From Arsukibacterium perlucidum DSM 18276 (GTDB lineage: Bacteria > Pseudomonadota > Gammaproteobacteria > Enterobacterales > Alteromonadaceae): DNA of 64,000 nt. Shown in pieces: positions 37,663 through 46,259 of this stretch (the first letter of the stretch is position 1; every line of letters starts with the position of its first letter). A model generated the notes under the pieces. That model saw only the letters and a program-made list of their open reading frames with translations. It did no database searches and was not told the origin of the DNA. The position numbers and the translations under genes were made by a program. The DNA lies in contig NZ_KB907702.1 of assembly GCF_000382165.1 (NCBI RefSeq), positions 124,001 through 188,000 on the forward strand, in the 5' to 3' direction.

Positions 37663-38885
37663 GTCAGCGCAAGCCTGCACTGTTATTGCTGGTGCACCGG
37701 ATCCCTTACCCACCGAACAAAGGTGATAAAATCCGTTCATTCAACCTGATGAAATCGCTTAGCAAGCAATATGATATTCATCTGGGCTGCTTTTATGATG
37801 ATCCCTTTGACCAGCAGTACATCCCTGAGCTTAAGCAATGGTGTAAAAGCGTTTGTTGTCTCAAGCTGGGTAAATGGCAAGCTATGCTGCGGGGTTTAAC
37901 CGGGTTTTTAACGAATAAAGCCATTACCATGCCTTACTACTTCAGGCCGGCAATGCGCTCCTGGGTTAAAAAAACAGTCAACGACCAGCAGATCACTAAG
38001 GTTCTGGTGTATTCATCGTCGATGGCTCAGTACGTAGATGCCGCTAAATACCAGGATTTGGCCAGGGTTATCGACTTTGTTGATATCGATTCAGATAAGT
38101 GGCGCCAGTATGCAGAAAAATCCAGCGGGCTTAAACGCTGGTTCTACCATCGCGAAGCCAGGCTGTTACAACAATACGAAACAACAATTTGTCAGCGTTT
38201 TAACGCCAGTCTTTTTGTCTCCGATGACGAAGCAAAAGCCTTTCGCCAGCTACTGCCGTTAGAATTGCAGCATCGGGTGCACAGCATCCTGAATGGGGTC
38301 GATACCGACTTTTTTAATCCAGAGCAACCAATTGAAGCCAGCGCATTACCTGAGCACTTTATCGTGTTTACCGGGGCAATGGATTACTGGGCAAATGTTG
38401 ATGCTGTCTGCTGGTTCTGCCAGAATATCTGGCCACAAATTAAGCAACAACATCCACAGCTGCATTTTCTGATTGTTGGTGGCAAGCCGGATAGCAAAGT
38501 CAATGCGCTGACCCGGCATGCTGGTGTTGTGGTATCCGGCCGGGTTAAAGATATCAGGCCTTACATTGTCAATGCCCGGTTTGTAGTTGCCCCGATGCTG
38601 ATAGCACGGGGTATTCAGAATAAAGTGCTGGAAGCGATGGCCATGAATAAAGTTGTGGTTTGCACCTCTATGGCAATGGAGGGCATTAATGCCCCGGCCG
38701 GGCCAGGCGCCATAATTGCAGACGACGCCGAAAGCTTTGGCCAGGCCTGTCTGAGCTTGTTGCAACAGCCGCCGGCACCCTGCGCTAACCGCCAGTGGAT
38801 CCTGGAAAACTTTACCTGGCAACAAACCCTGGCCACGCTGCCGCAATTTATTGCCGAAGAAGCAGCAACGGACAGTCAGCCCTGA
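37659..38885 (+). CDS. XrtA-locus glycosyltransferase, TIGR03087 type, copy 2
   Basis: 408-aa GT-B enzyme, paralogue of the previous one: PALLLLVHRIPYPPNKGDKIRSFN, IDFVDIDSDKW, VFTGAMDYWANVDAV, and donor motif ARGIQNKVLEAMAMNKVVV. A GTG three codons upstream opens the frame, but the ATG at 37659 is preferred because it overlaps the preceding micro-ORF stop. The pair probably arose by duplication and then diverged. Confidence 0.9.
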   Translation: MSQRKPALLLLVHRIPYPPNKGDKIRSFNLMKSLSKQYDIHLGCFYDDPFDQQYIPELKQWCKSVCCLKLGKWQAMLRGLTGFLTNKAITMPYYFRPAMRSWVKKTVNDQQITKVLVYSSSMAQYVDAAKYQDLARVIDFVDIDSDKWRQYAEKSSGLKRWFYHREARLLQQYETTICQRFNASLFVSDDEAKAFRQLLPLELQHRVHSILNGVDTDFFNPEQPIEASALPEHFIVFTGAMDYWANVDAVCWFCQNIWPQIKQQHPQLHFLIVGGKPDSKVNALTRHAGVVVSGRVKDIRPYIVNARFVVAPMLIARGIQNKVLEAMAMNKVVVCTSMAMEGINAPAGPGAIIADDAESFGQACLSLLQQPPAPCANRQWILENFTWQQTLATLPQFIAEEAATDSQP

Positions 38886-39028
38886 GCCCCGAGCTGCCGG
38901 GCAGCAGTGCATTAGAAAATTGTTAAATGGCTAAATAGTTAAAACGATTGGCCAGATTAAGTTAGAACAGATACGATGGCGAGCGGCTATCGGAAGCTAT
39001 ATAAAAAGACAAGGATGCAAACAAAACC

Positions 39029-40924
39029 ATGTGCGGTATTGCAGGAATTTATCAGCTGACAGGTCAGGCAACGCCTGAACACCAAATACTGTCTACCATG
39101 AACGACAGTCAGCTTCACCGTGGGCCCGACGCTGGCGATTACTTTTTTCAGCCCACCATTGGCCTGGCGCACCGCCGTTTATCCATTATTGATATCGCCG
39201 GCAGCCCGCAACCCATGCAAAGTGCTAACCAGCAGGCTTGTATTGTCTTTAATGGCGAAATATACAACTACCGCGAGTTGCGTCAGCAATTACTGGCCAG
39301 GGGCTATCAGTTTAATACCAGTGGTGACACCGAAACCATTCTCAATGCCTGGCTGGAATGGGGAGAAGATTGCGTTGACCACTTACGCGGTATGTTCGCC
39401 TTTGCTATCTGGGACTCCAAACGCCAATGCCTGTTTCTGGCCCGTGACCGCCTGGGTATCAAGCCGTTGTTTTACTCTTTGCTAGCCGATGGTCAGTTTA
39501 TTTTTGGCTCGGAACTGAAAGTGTTAAGGCAGCATCCGCTGTTTGATAAACAATTGCGCGACAGCACTATTGAAGATTACTTCAGCTTTGGTTATGTGCC
39601 TGAGCCACATACTATTTATCAGCACAGCTATAAATTATCACCGGGCCATTGCCTGCTGCTGCAACACGGCAAAGCCGACCTGCCAGAGCCCAAACAATAC
39701 TGGGATGTCCCAACCCAGTGGCAACAACCCTTAACTGAGCAAGAGCTCAGCGATGGCCTGATTTCCCGTTTTCGTGAAGCTGTCGATATCCGGCTGGTAG
39801 CAGAGGTACCGCTGGGTGCGTTCTTATCCGGCGGCGTTGATTCCAGCGCAGTGGTTGCCATGATGGCGGGGCTGCAAAACGAGCCGGTAAATACCTGCTC
39901 TATTGGTTTTGACAGCCCTGAGTTTAATGAAACTGACTTTGCCCGGCAGGTGGCGGCGCGTTATAACACTAATCATCACGAGAATATTGTCAGCCAGAAC
40001 GACTTCGAATTGCTGGACAAGCTGGCTGATTTATATGATGAACCTTATGCCGACAGCTCGGCCATTCCAACTTACCGAGTGTGCCAGATGGCCCGCCAGG
40101 AAGTTACGGTTGCCTTAAGTGGTGACGGCGCTGATGAACTGTTTGCCGGCTACCGCCGCTACAAATTGCACCAGCAGGAAGAGCGCTTTCGTAACTTGCT
40201 GCCGCTGGCTATCCGCAAACCGCTGTTTGGCACCCTGGGCAGGCTTTATCCAAAGTTAGACTGGGCACCGCGCTTTCTGCGCGCCAAAACCACCTTTCAG
40301 TCACTGGCACTGGACACCGTTGCCGCCTACCATAACTCGATTGCTATTTTACGTGCTGATCAGCGCGACCGCCTGTTCTCTGCTGAGTTTAAAGCGCGGC
40401 TGAACGGTTACAGCTCGTTGCAGGTATTCCGCCGCCATGGTGACAAAGTCAGTACACTCGATCCAATGAAGATTGCCCAGTACCTGGATATGAAAACCTA
40501 TCTGGTCGGCGATATTCTGACTAAGGTCGACCGGGCGTCAATGGCCCACTCTCTGGAAGTACGGGTACCCTTTTTAGACCACAAACTGGTCGAGTGGGCC
40601 TTTACAGCAGAATCTTCTGCTAACCTGAAAGACGGCATTGGCAAACACACCCTGAAAAAGGTGCTGGAGCCTTATCTGCCCCGTGATGTGCTGTACCGGA
40701 AAAAAATGGGCTTTGCAGTGCCTCTGGCAGAGTGGTTTCGCGGCCCGTTACAACAAAAACTGCAGGATAAACTGTTATCAGACGTGATGGTAAACAGTGG
40801 CTATTTTAATGTTGCCGAATTAAAACAGCTGATTGACGATCACAAGCGTGGCCTGAAAGACAATAGCGCACCACTGTGGACGCTGCTGATGTTTGCCGCC
40901 TTTCTGGAGCGCAACAGTCAATGA
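39029..40924 (+). CDS. XrtA-associated amidotransferase, asparagine synthetase family (TIGR03108)
   Basis: 631-aa protein that starts MCGIAGIYQLTG with an intact Cys2 nucleophile. It has HRGPDAGDYF, FNGEIYNYREL, ARDRLGIKPLFYS, the PP-loop SGGVDSS (about residues 269-275) and LSGDGADELFAGY. It is the standard glutamine-dependent amidotransferase of XrtA loci, expected to amidate a carboxyl group of a sugar such as a uronic acid (inference). It is separated from the preceding gene by 143 bases, so a separate promoter is possible (TTGGCC-N18-TACGAT around 38950-38979, weak). Confidence 0.93.
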   Translation: MCGIAGIYQLTGQATPEHQILSTMNDSQLHRGPDAGDYFFQPTIGLAHRRLSIIDIAGSPQPMQSANQQACIVFNGEIYNYRELRQQLLARGYQFNTSGDTETILNAWLEWGEDCVDHLRGMFAFAIWDSKRQCLFLARDRLGIKPLFYSLLADGQFIFGSELKVLRQHPLFDKQLRDSTIEDYFSFGYVPEPHTIYQHSYKLSPGHCLLLQHGKADLPEPKQYWDVPTQWQQPLTEQELSDGLISRFREAVDIRLVAEVPLGAFLSGGVDSSAVVAMMAGLQNEPVNTCSIGFDSPEFNETDFARQVAARYNTNHHENIVSQNDFELLDKLADLYDEPYADSSAIPTYRVCQMARQEVTVALSGDGADELFAGYRRYKLHQQEERFRNLLPLAIRKPLFGTLGRLYPKLDWAPRFLRAKTTFQSLALDTVAAYHNSIAILRADQRDRLFSAEFKARLNGYSSLQVFRRHGDKVSTLDPMKIAQYLDMKTYLVGDILTKVDRASMAHSLEVRVPFLDHKLVEWAFTAESSANLKDGIGKHTLKKVLEPYLPRDVLYRKKMGFAVPLAEWFRGPLQQKLQDKLLSDVMVNSGYFNVAELKQLIDDHKRGLKDNSAPLWTLLMFAAFLERNSQ

Positions 40925-42201
40925 AAATTCTGCATATTTTCGACCATTCGCTGCCGCTGCACAGTGGTTATACTTTCCGCTCCCGGGCCATTTTACAGCA
41001 GCAGCGACAGTTAGGCTTTGCTACCTGTCATGTCACCAGCCCCAAGCATCCTGACAGCGATAACGGCCAGCAGACAGCTGAAGGCTACACTTTTCACCGC
41101 ACCCGTGCTTATCAGAGCTGGTTCTGGCGCTTGCCGGTATTAAAAGAACTGGCCGTGGTACTGGCCTTAAAAAACCGCTTGCTGCAGCTGATTAAAACCG
41201 AGCAGCCCGATATTCTGCATGCCCACTCTCCGGCCCTGAATGGCCTGGCGGCGCTCTGGGCTGCCAAAAGTGCTGCTAAGAGTGCGGCAAAGAGTGCTGC
41301 TAAGAGTGCGGCCAAAAGTGCAGCAAAAGGCGCTGCAAAAAAAACCGCCATTCCAGTGGTATATGAAATCCGGGCATTCTGGGAAGACGCGGCAGTCGAT
41401 CATGGTACCTGCAAAGAGCACGACCTGCGTTACAGGCTCAGCCATGCCCTGGAAAGCTACGTTGCCAAAAAGGCCTGCGCCGTAACCACTATCTGCCAAG
41501 GCCTGCGCCAGGATCTGATCAGCCGTGGCATCAGCGCCGATAAAATTACCGTTATTCCAAACGCAGTTGACCCGCAGCAGTTTCAGCTGCTAAGCGCAAA
41601 AAATGTGGCGCTAAGCCAGCAATACCAGCTGCAAGACAAAGTGGTACTGGGTTTTCTCGGCTCTTTTTATGCTTATGAGGGCCTGGATTTACTGATTAAA
41701 GCGCTGCCACTGATCCGCCAGAAAATTCCCAATGTCACGCTATTACTGGTGGGTGGCGGGCCACAGGATGCCCAGCTAAAGCAACTTGTCAGCCAGCTGG
41801 GGTTAACAGACAGTGTCATTATGCCTGGCAGAGTGCCGCACAGTGAGGTAATGCAATATTACAGCCTGGTCGATTTACTGGTGTACCCGCGCAAGGCGAT
41901 GCGGCTGACCGAGCTGGTTACCCCGCTAAAACCGCTGGAAGCAATGGCACAGGGCATGCGCCTGCTGGCATCTGATGTTGGCGGCCACCAGGAGCTGATT
42001 GAACACGGTAAAACCGGCTGGTTATTTCAGCGCGACAATATCGAAGATCTGGCCGAACAAGCTACCAGGATCCTGCAGCAACTCGGCTCAAGTGAGCAAA
42101 TCATTGACAATGGTCTGGAGTTTATCCGCACCGAGCGCAACTGGGCCGCATCTGTCGGTCGTTATGTTGCCTTATACCAGAGGATAGTGGATGAGCATTA
42201 A
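40921..42201 (+). CDS. XrtA-locus glycosyltransferase (TIGR04063 type) with AAKS repeat insert
   Basis: 426-aa GT-B enzyme: KILHIFDHSLPLHSGYTFRSRAIL, then HAHSPALNGLAALW, PVVYEIRAFWEDAAVDHGT, and donor motif KPLEAMAQGMRLLASDVGG. Between the acceptor-domain helix and the PVVYE strand there is a seven-unit Ala-Ala-Lys-Ser/Gly/Lys repeat (about residues 114-141) not expected in the family. It starts in an ATGA overlap with the amidotransferase. Confidence 0.91.
   Translation: MKILHIFDHSLPLHSGYTFRSRAILQQQRQLGFATCHVTSPKHPDSDNGQQTAEGYTFHRTRAYQSWFWRLPVLKELAVVLALKNRLLQLIKTEQPDILHAHSPALNGLAALWAAKSAAKSAAKSAAKSAAKSAAKGAAKKTAIPVVYEIRAFWEDAAVDHGTCKEHDLRYRLSHALESYVAKKACAVTTICQGLRQDLISRGISADKITVIPNAVDPQQFQLLSAKNVALSQQYQLQDKVVLGFLGSFYAYEGLDLLIKALPLIRQKIPNVTLLLVGGGPQDAQLKQLVSQLGLTDSVIMPGRVPHSEVMQYYSLVDLLVYPRKAMRLTELVTPLKPLEAMAQGMRLLASDVGGHQELIEHGKTGWLFQRDNIEDLAEQATRILQQLGSSEQIIDNGLEFIRTERNWAASVGRYVALYQRIVDEH
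41260..41343 (+). repeat. In-frame 12-base tandem repeat (seven units)
   Basis: Seven imperfect copies of GCNGCNAARAGT, each coding Ala-Ala-Lys-Ser (the last two end Gly and Lys), inside the glycosyltransferase gene. Third-position changes between units show that the repeat is not brand new. Unit number can change without breaking the frame. Confidence 0.9.
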
Positions 42202-43318
42202 CCTGCAGCAGCTGCGCATCTGCCTGGTAGGGCCGGTTCCGCCGCCGGCAGGTGGTATGGCTAATCAAACCCGGCAATTACTGGAGCTGCTGCGCCAGGA
42301 CGGCGCAATCGTCGAACTGGTAGCGGTTAATGCGCCCTATCAGCCGGCTTTTATCGCTAAGATCCCGCTGCTGCGGGCAATATTCCGCTTATTTCCTTAC
42401 CTGTACCGGTTATATCGGGCCTGCGGTAAAGCACAGGTGGTGCATCTGATGGCCAACTCAGGCTGGTCATGGCATTTATTTGCCGCGCCGGCGATTTGGA
42501 TCGCCCGTTTGCGCGGCGCCCCGATCGTTGTTAACTACCGTGGTGGCCATGCTGATAGCTTTTTCGCAAAAAGCTGGCGCCTGGTTAACGCCTCGCTGCG
42601 TCATGCCAGTGCTATTTTGGTACCGTCAGTGTTTTTGCAGCAGGTTTTTGGCCGTTATCAGTCGGGCAACGCTGCCGTGCCGGTAGCCATAGTACCCAAT
42701 ATTCTCGATCAGCAGTTGTTTTACCCGCGCCCGGCAAATCCTGACAGCACCGCCTTAACCGCGCCGCATTGTATTGTTACCCGCAATCTGGAAGCAATAT
42801 ACGACATTGCCACCAGCATTGCCGCATTCGCCCTGCTGCATCAGAACCAGCCGCAGGCAACCCTGACTATTGCCGGCAGCGGGCCGTTACTGGCAAAGCT
42901 GCAACAGCAGGTGCAACAGCTTAACCTTGGCCAGGCTGTCCGCTTTGCCGGCCGGCTCAGCAGCGGGCAAATGGCTGAGCTGTATCGCAGCGCTGATATC
43001 ATGCTAAACAGCAGCCTGGTAGATAACAGCCCCAATTCTATTATTGAAGCTATGGCCTGTGGCGTACCGGTGGTCAGCAGCAATGTCGGTGGCATCAGCC
43101 AGCTGGTCAGTCACCGGGTCGATGCCCTGCTTTGCAATGCCGCAGAGCCGCACGCTATGTACCAGTTGGCCAGCGAGTTGCTGCAAAATAATACCCTGCG
43201 CCAACAGCTTATCAGTAATGGCCTGCAAAACAGTCAGCGCTTTTACTGGCCTGAAGTAAAACAGCGCCTGGCGCAGCAGTATCAGGCTGCTATCAGTAGC
43301 CGGGAGCAGTCAGCATGA
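42191..43318 (+). CDS. Glycosyltransferase, GT4 family
   Basis: 375-aa GT-B enzyme with CLVGPVPPPAGGMANQTRQL at the N-terminus, IVVNYRGGHAD in the acceptor domain, and donor motif NSLVDNSPNSIIEAMACGVPVVSSNVGG. It overlaps the previous gene by eleven bases and the next by four. It belongs to the same polycistronic run; the sugar specificity cannot be read. Confidence 0.88.
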   Translation: MSINLQQLRICLVGPVPPPAGGMANQTRQLLELLRQDGAIVELVAVNAPYQPAFIAKIPLLRAIFRLFPYLYRLYRACGKAQVVHLMANSGWSWHLFAAPAIWIARLRGAPIVVNYRGGHADSFFAKSWRLVNASLRHASAILVPSVFLQQVFGRYQSGNAAVPVAIVPNILDQQLFYPRPANPDSTALTAPHCIVTRNLEAIYDIATSIAAFALLHQNQPQATLTIAGSGPLLAKLQQQVQQLNLGQAVRFAGRLSSGQMAELYRSADIMLNSSLVDNSPNSIIEAMACGVPVVSSNVGGISQLVSHRVDALLCNAAEPHAMYQLASELLQNNTLRQQLISNGLQNSQRFYWPEVKQRLAQQYQAAISSREQSA

Positions 43319-44673
43319 GCAGTATCTACACCCGCTTTATTGCCACAGTGATCTTCCCACTGCAGGAATGGCTTAAAAAACATGACACCGTGCGCCGGCG
43401 CCGCCAGCTTGAGCAAAGCCAGTGGCTGCCGCTGGCTACCTTGCAGCAGCAGCAAAATGCTAAGTTACACAACTTTATCAGCGCAGCCTGCCAGCATGTG
43501 CCCTACTACCGCACGTTGTTGCAACAACTGCAGTTAACCCCGGACGATTTTAGCAATGTCGCCGATTTAGCCAAATTACCCTTGCTGACCAAGGCGGTTA
43601 TAACTGACAATTTTAACCAGTTAAAAGCCGATAACGCCGGCGGTTTAAAACGTTTTAATACCGGCGGCTCCAGCGGTCAGCCGCTGATTTTTCTATTGGG
43701 TAATGAGCGGGTATCACATGATGTCGCCGCCAAGTGGCGGGCTACCCGCTGGTGGGATGTCGATATTGGCGACAAGGAAATTGTCGCCTGGGGCTCACCG
43801 ATTGAGCTCGGCGCCCAGGACAAAACCCGGATAATCCGTGACTTAGTATTCCGCTCAGCGCTTATTCCGGCTTTTGATATGAGTGAGCAAAAGCTGCTGG
43901 CGTTTTTACAGCGCATTCGCGCTACCAAACCGAAAATGTTGTTTGGCTACCCGTCGGTATACCACTTGCTGGCGCAAACCGCGCAAAAGCACGGCGTGGC
44001 CATGCACGATCTGGGCATTAAGGTGGTATTTGTTACCTCCGAGCGCCTGTATCCCTATCAGCGCGAATTAATTGAACAGGTGTTTGCAGCACCGGTAGCT
44101 AATGGTTATGGTGGCCGCGATGCCGGTTTTATCGCCCACCAGTGCCCGGCCGGTGGTATGCATTTATCGTTTGAAGATATCGTAGTGGAAATTATCGACC
44201 CGGTAAGCAACCAGGTGTTACCCGCCGGCCAGGCCGGTGAAATAGTGGTAACCCACCTGGCCACCTCTGAATTCCCTTTTATCCGCTACCGCACCGGCGA
44301 TATTGCTACCCTGGCAACTACGCCCTGCAGCTGCGGCCGCAGCCTGCCATTACTGGAATCGATTGAAGGTCGCAGTACCGACTTCGTGGTAGCGGCTGAC
44401 GGCACCATGATGCATGGCCTGGCGCTTATTTATATCCTGCGCGATATTGCCGGTATCGCCGCCTTTAAAATTATCCAGCATAGTCTCAGCCAAACCACAG
44501 TACAGGTAGTGTGGCCACAAGGCAGCCTGCCAGCGCAGGTTAGCAGCCAAATCCGGGCTGGCTTTCAGGCCCGGCTGGGCCAGAATGTAAACATAGATAT
44601 TGAACAACTCGACGAGATCGCACCGGAAAAGTCCGGCAAATACCGTTATGTGATTAGTAAGGTAGCAACATGA
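43315..44673 (+). CDS. PaaK-like adenylate-forming enzyme
   Basis: 452-aa member of the phenylacetate-CoA ligase (PaaK) branch of ANL enzymes. It has P-loop-like FNTGGSSGQPLIF, GYPSVYHLLA, YGGRDAG, the ATP-contacting RYRTGDIA, and a cysteine cluster (TPCSCGRSLP). Enzymes of this type occur in exosortase loci and presumably activate an acyl or amino-acid group for glycan decoration (inference). The C-terminal lysine region IAPEKSGKYRYV is present. It overlaps the micro-ORF downstream. Confidence 0.88.
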   Translation: MSSIYTRFIATVIFPLQEWLKKHDTVRRRRQLEQSQWLPLATLQQQQNAKLHNFISAACQHVPYYRTLLQQLQLTPDDFSNVADLAKLPLLTKAVITDNFNQLKADNAGGLKRFNTGGSSGQPLIFLLGNERVSHDVAAKWRATRWWDVDIGDKEIVAWGSPIELGAQDKTRIIRDLVFRSALIPAFDMSEQKLLAFLQRIRATKPKMLFGYPSVYHLLAQTAQKHGVAMHDLGIKVVFVTSERLYPYQRELIEQVFAAPVANGYGGRDAGFIAHQCPAGGMHLSFEDIVVEIIDPVSNQVLPAGQAGEIVVTHLATSEFPFIRYRTGDIATLATTPCSCGRSLPLLESIEGRSTDFVVAADGTMMHGLALIYILRDIAGIAAFKIIQHSLSQTTVQVVWPQGSLPAQVSSQIRAGFQARLGQNVNIDIEQLDEIAPEKSGKYRYVISKVAT

Positions 44674-44753
44674 TAGACAAGCTGTATTTGCTCGCAGTAA
44701 TCGTTTCGGTCTGTTATTTGTTTTACTGGGCCGATAAGCAGGATAAATCCTGA
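44670..44753 (+). CDS. 27-aa single-helix membrane microprotein
   Basis: A complete 27-codon ORF squeezed between the PaaK-like gene and the O-ligase gene. Its ATG overlaps the upstream stop (ATGA) and its TGA overlaps the downstream ATG (TGATG). The product is a clear single membrane helix (LYLLAVIVSVCYLFYW) with short charged ends: MIDK at the front and ADKQDKS behind. The exact tiling and convincing helix favour a real gene, possibly a small partner of the membrane ligase that follows. Confidence 0.6.
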   Translation: MIDKLYLLAVIVSVCYLFYWADKQDKS

Positions 44754-46063
44754 TGCGTGATTTATTACTGGTATTATTTTTATTTGTCGCCATTTATTTC
44801 TGCTTTAAACGGCCATTTATCGGTATTGCCGCCTGGGCCTTTATCGCCCTGTTAGCACCAGCCAACTGGGCCTTTGGTTTCTCCAACAGTTTTCGGCTTA
44901 ACCTGACTATCGTAGCGGTTACCGCAGTGTCTTATCTGTTTATCCAAAAAGATAAAAAGCTGGCCTTTAATGGTTTAAGTTTCTGGGTGCTGGCATTTGC
45001 CGGCTGGACCTTGCTGTCATCCGTAACCGCTGTCAATACTGAGTATTCGCTCGGCTACTGGAACCAGTTTATCCGGGTGTTAATATTTTACTTTTTTATC
45101 ACCCTGGTACTGAGTAAAAAACTGCATATAGACACCCTGATCTGGGCCATAGTGCTTGGCATTTCCTCCTACGCGGCGATGGAGGCTGTCAAAGTAGTAT
45201 TATCAGGCGGCAGCTATATGGTAACTGGCCGCTCCGGCGCGCTGCGTGACCGCAATGACTTTTCGGTAGCGGTTAATATGTGTCTGCCACTTATTTTATA
45301 TTTAATTTATGTAACTAAACACCATTACCTGAAGCTGGGCTTATGGGGCTTATTTTTTGGCAACATTGTAGCAATTATAGGCACAGGCTCGCGCGGTGGC
45401 TTTATTGGCTTAGCTATATTAGCGCTGGCATTCTGGTTTAAGTCTAAACGCAAGGTGCTCTGGCTACTGCTGGCAGTGCTGATTTTACCGGTCGCTTATC
45501 AGTATACCCCGGAGCATTGGCGCGAGCGGCAAAGCACCATCCAGACCGCAGCAACCGATGACAGATCATTTATTGGCCGGCTCTGGGCCTGGAAAATATC
45601 AGTGATGTTAGCCAATGATAACCCGCTAACCGGTGGCGGCTTTAAAGCAGTCACCGAGCCGGTTATCTGGCACGGCTACGCCCCGTTCACCCCCGACTTT
45701 GGGCCAATCGAGACCCCGCCCGTACCGCCGGGTCTGTCACCAAAAGCCGCCCATAATATCTATTTACAGGTATTGGGGGATCATGGTTATGTCGGCTTAT
45801 TTATTTTCGGCATGATCTTGCTCGGAATATTGCGAATCAACCGTCGCAACCGTAAGCTGGCGCTGAAACACGACCAGCAATGGTGTGTGCAATTAAGCAA
45901 TGCCATATTTCTGGCGATGATCGGCTATGGGGTTACCGGTAATAATGTTAGTCTGGCCTATTTCGACTTACTGTACGCTATCGCCGGCATCGTCGCAGTA
46001 ATCGCCATTCGTAAGCTATATTTACCGCAGCAGGCGGCCAACGCTATGGTAAACACAAGGTAA
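44753..46063 (+). CDS. Exosortase-associated O-antigen ligase / polymerase-like protein (TIGR03097 type)
   Basis: 436-aa inner-membrane protein with about 11 helices and a large periplasmic loop (residues ~255-335). Family features are RSGALRDRNDFSVAVNMCLP, GSRGGFIGLAILALAFW, and the loop residues AHNIYLQVLGDHGYVGL. It is named a putative O-glycosylation ligase in XrtA loci. It may polymerise or ligate the glycan to lipid or protein. Last gene of the continuous rightward run. Confidence 0.9.
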   Translation: MRDLLLVLFLFVAIYFCFKRPFIGIAAWAFIALLAPANWAFGFSNSFRLNLTIVAVTAVSYLFIQKDKKLAFNGLSFWVLAFAGWTLLSSVTAVNTEYSLGYWNQFIRVLIFYFFITLVLSKKLHIDTLIWAIVLGISSYAAMEAVKVVLSGGSYMVTGRSGALRDRNDFSVAVNMCLPLILYLIYVTKHHYLKLGLWGLFFGNIVAIIGTGSRGGFIGLAILALAFWFKSKRKVLWLLLAVLILPVAYQYTPEHWRERQSTIQTAATDDRSFIGRLWAWKISVMLANDNPLTGGGFKAVTEPVIWHGYAPFTPDFGPIETPPVPPGLSPKAAHNIYLQVLGDHGYVGLFIFGMILLGILRINRRNRKLALKHDQQWCVQLSNAIFLAMIGYGVTGNNVSLAYFDLLYAIAGIVAVIAIRKLYLPQQAANAMVNTR

Positions 46064-46127
46064 TACATTCTAAAAAAAACTGATGTTAAAAGTAAAACTT
46101 TCTCTTAACACTTTAGGAATTATTACC

Positions 46128-46181
46128 CTACAATTACCACAGCTGTTAGCTGCAGCCTTTGCCTGAGCAATTTAATTGTAG
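46128..46181. repeat. Inverted repeat in the O-ligase / QueC-like gene spacer
   Basis: CTACAATTA (46128-46136) and TAATTGTAG (46173-46181) are perfect 9-base arms around 36 bases that hold a smaller hairpin (CAGCT-GTT-AGCTG). It marks the point where the standard XrtA gene order stops. It could be a transcript end or a junction structure. Confidence 0.4.
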
Positions 46182-46259
46182 CGACTACCAACACGAATAA
46201 ATCGAAATATTTTTCACAAACTCTGCTTCATCTGCCGAGTAAGTTAAGGATAACTGTGA

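Noticed and set aside
41167-41499. Reverse-strand ORFs across the AAKS repeat
   Set aside because: Products are Ala/Leu-rich shadows of the repeat with no start signal; the + strand glycosyltransferase is convincing.
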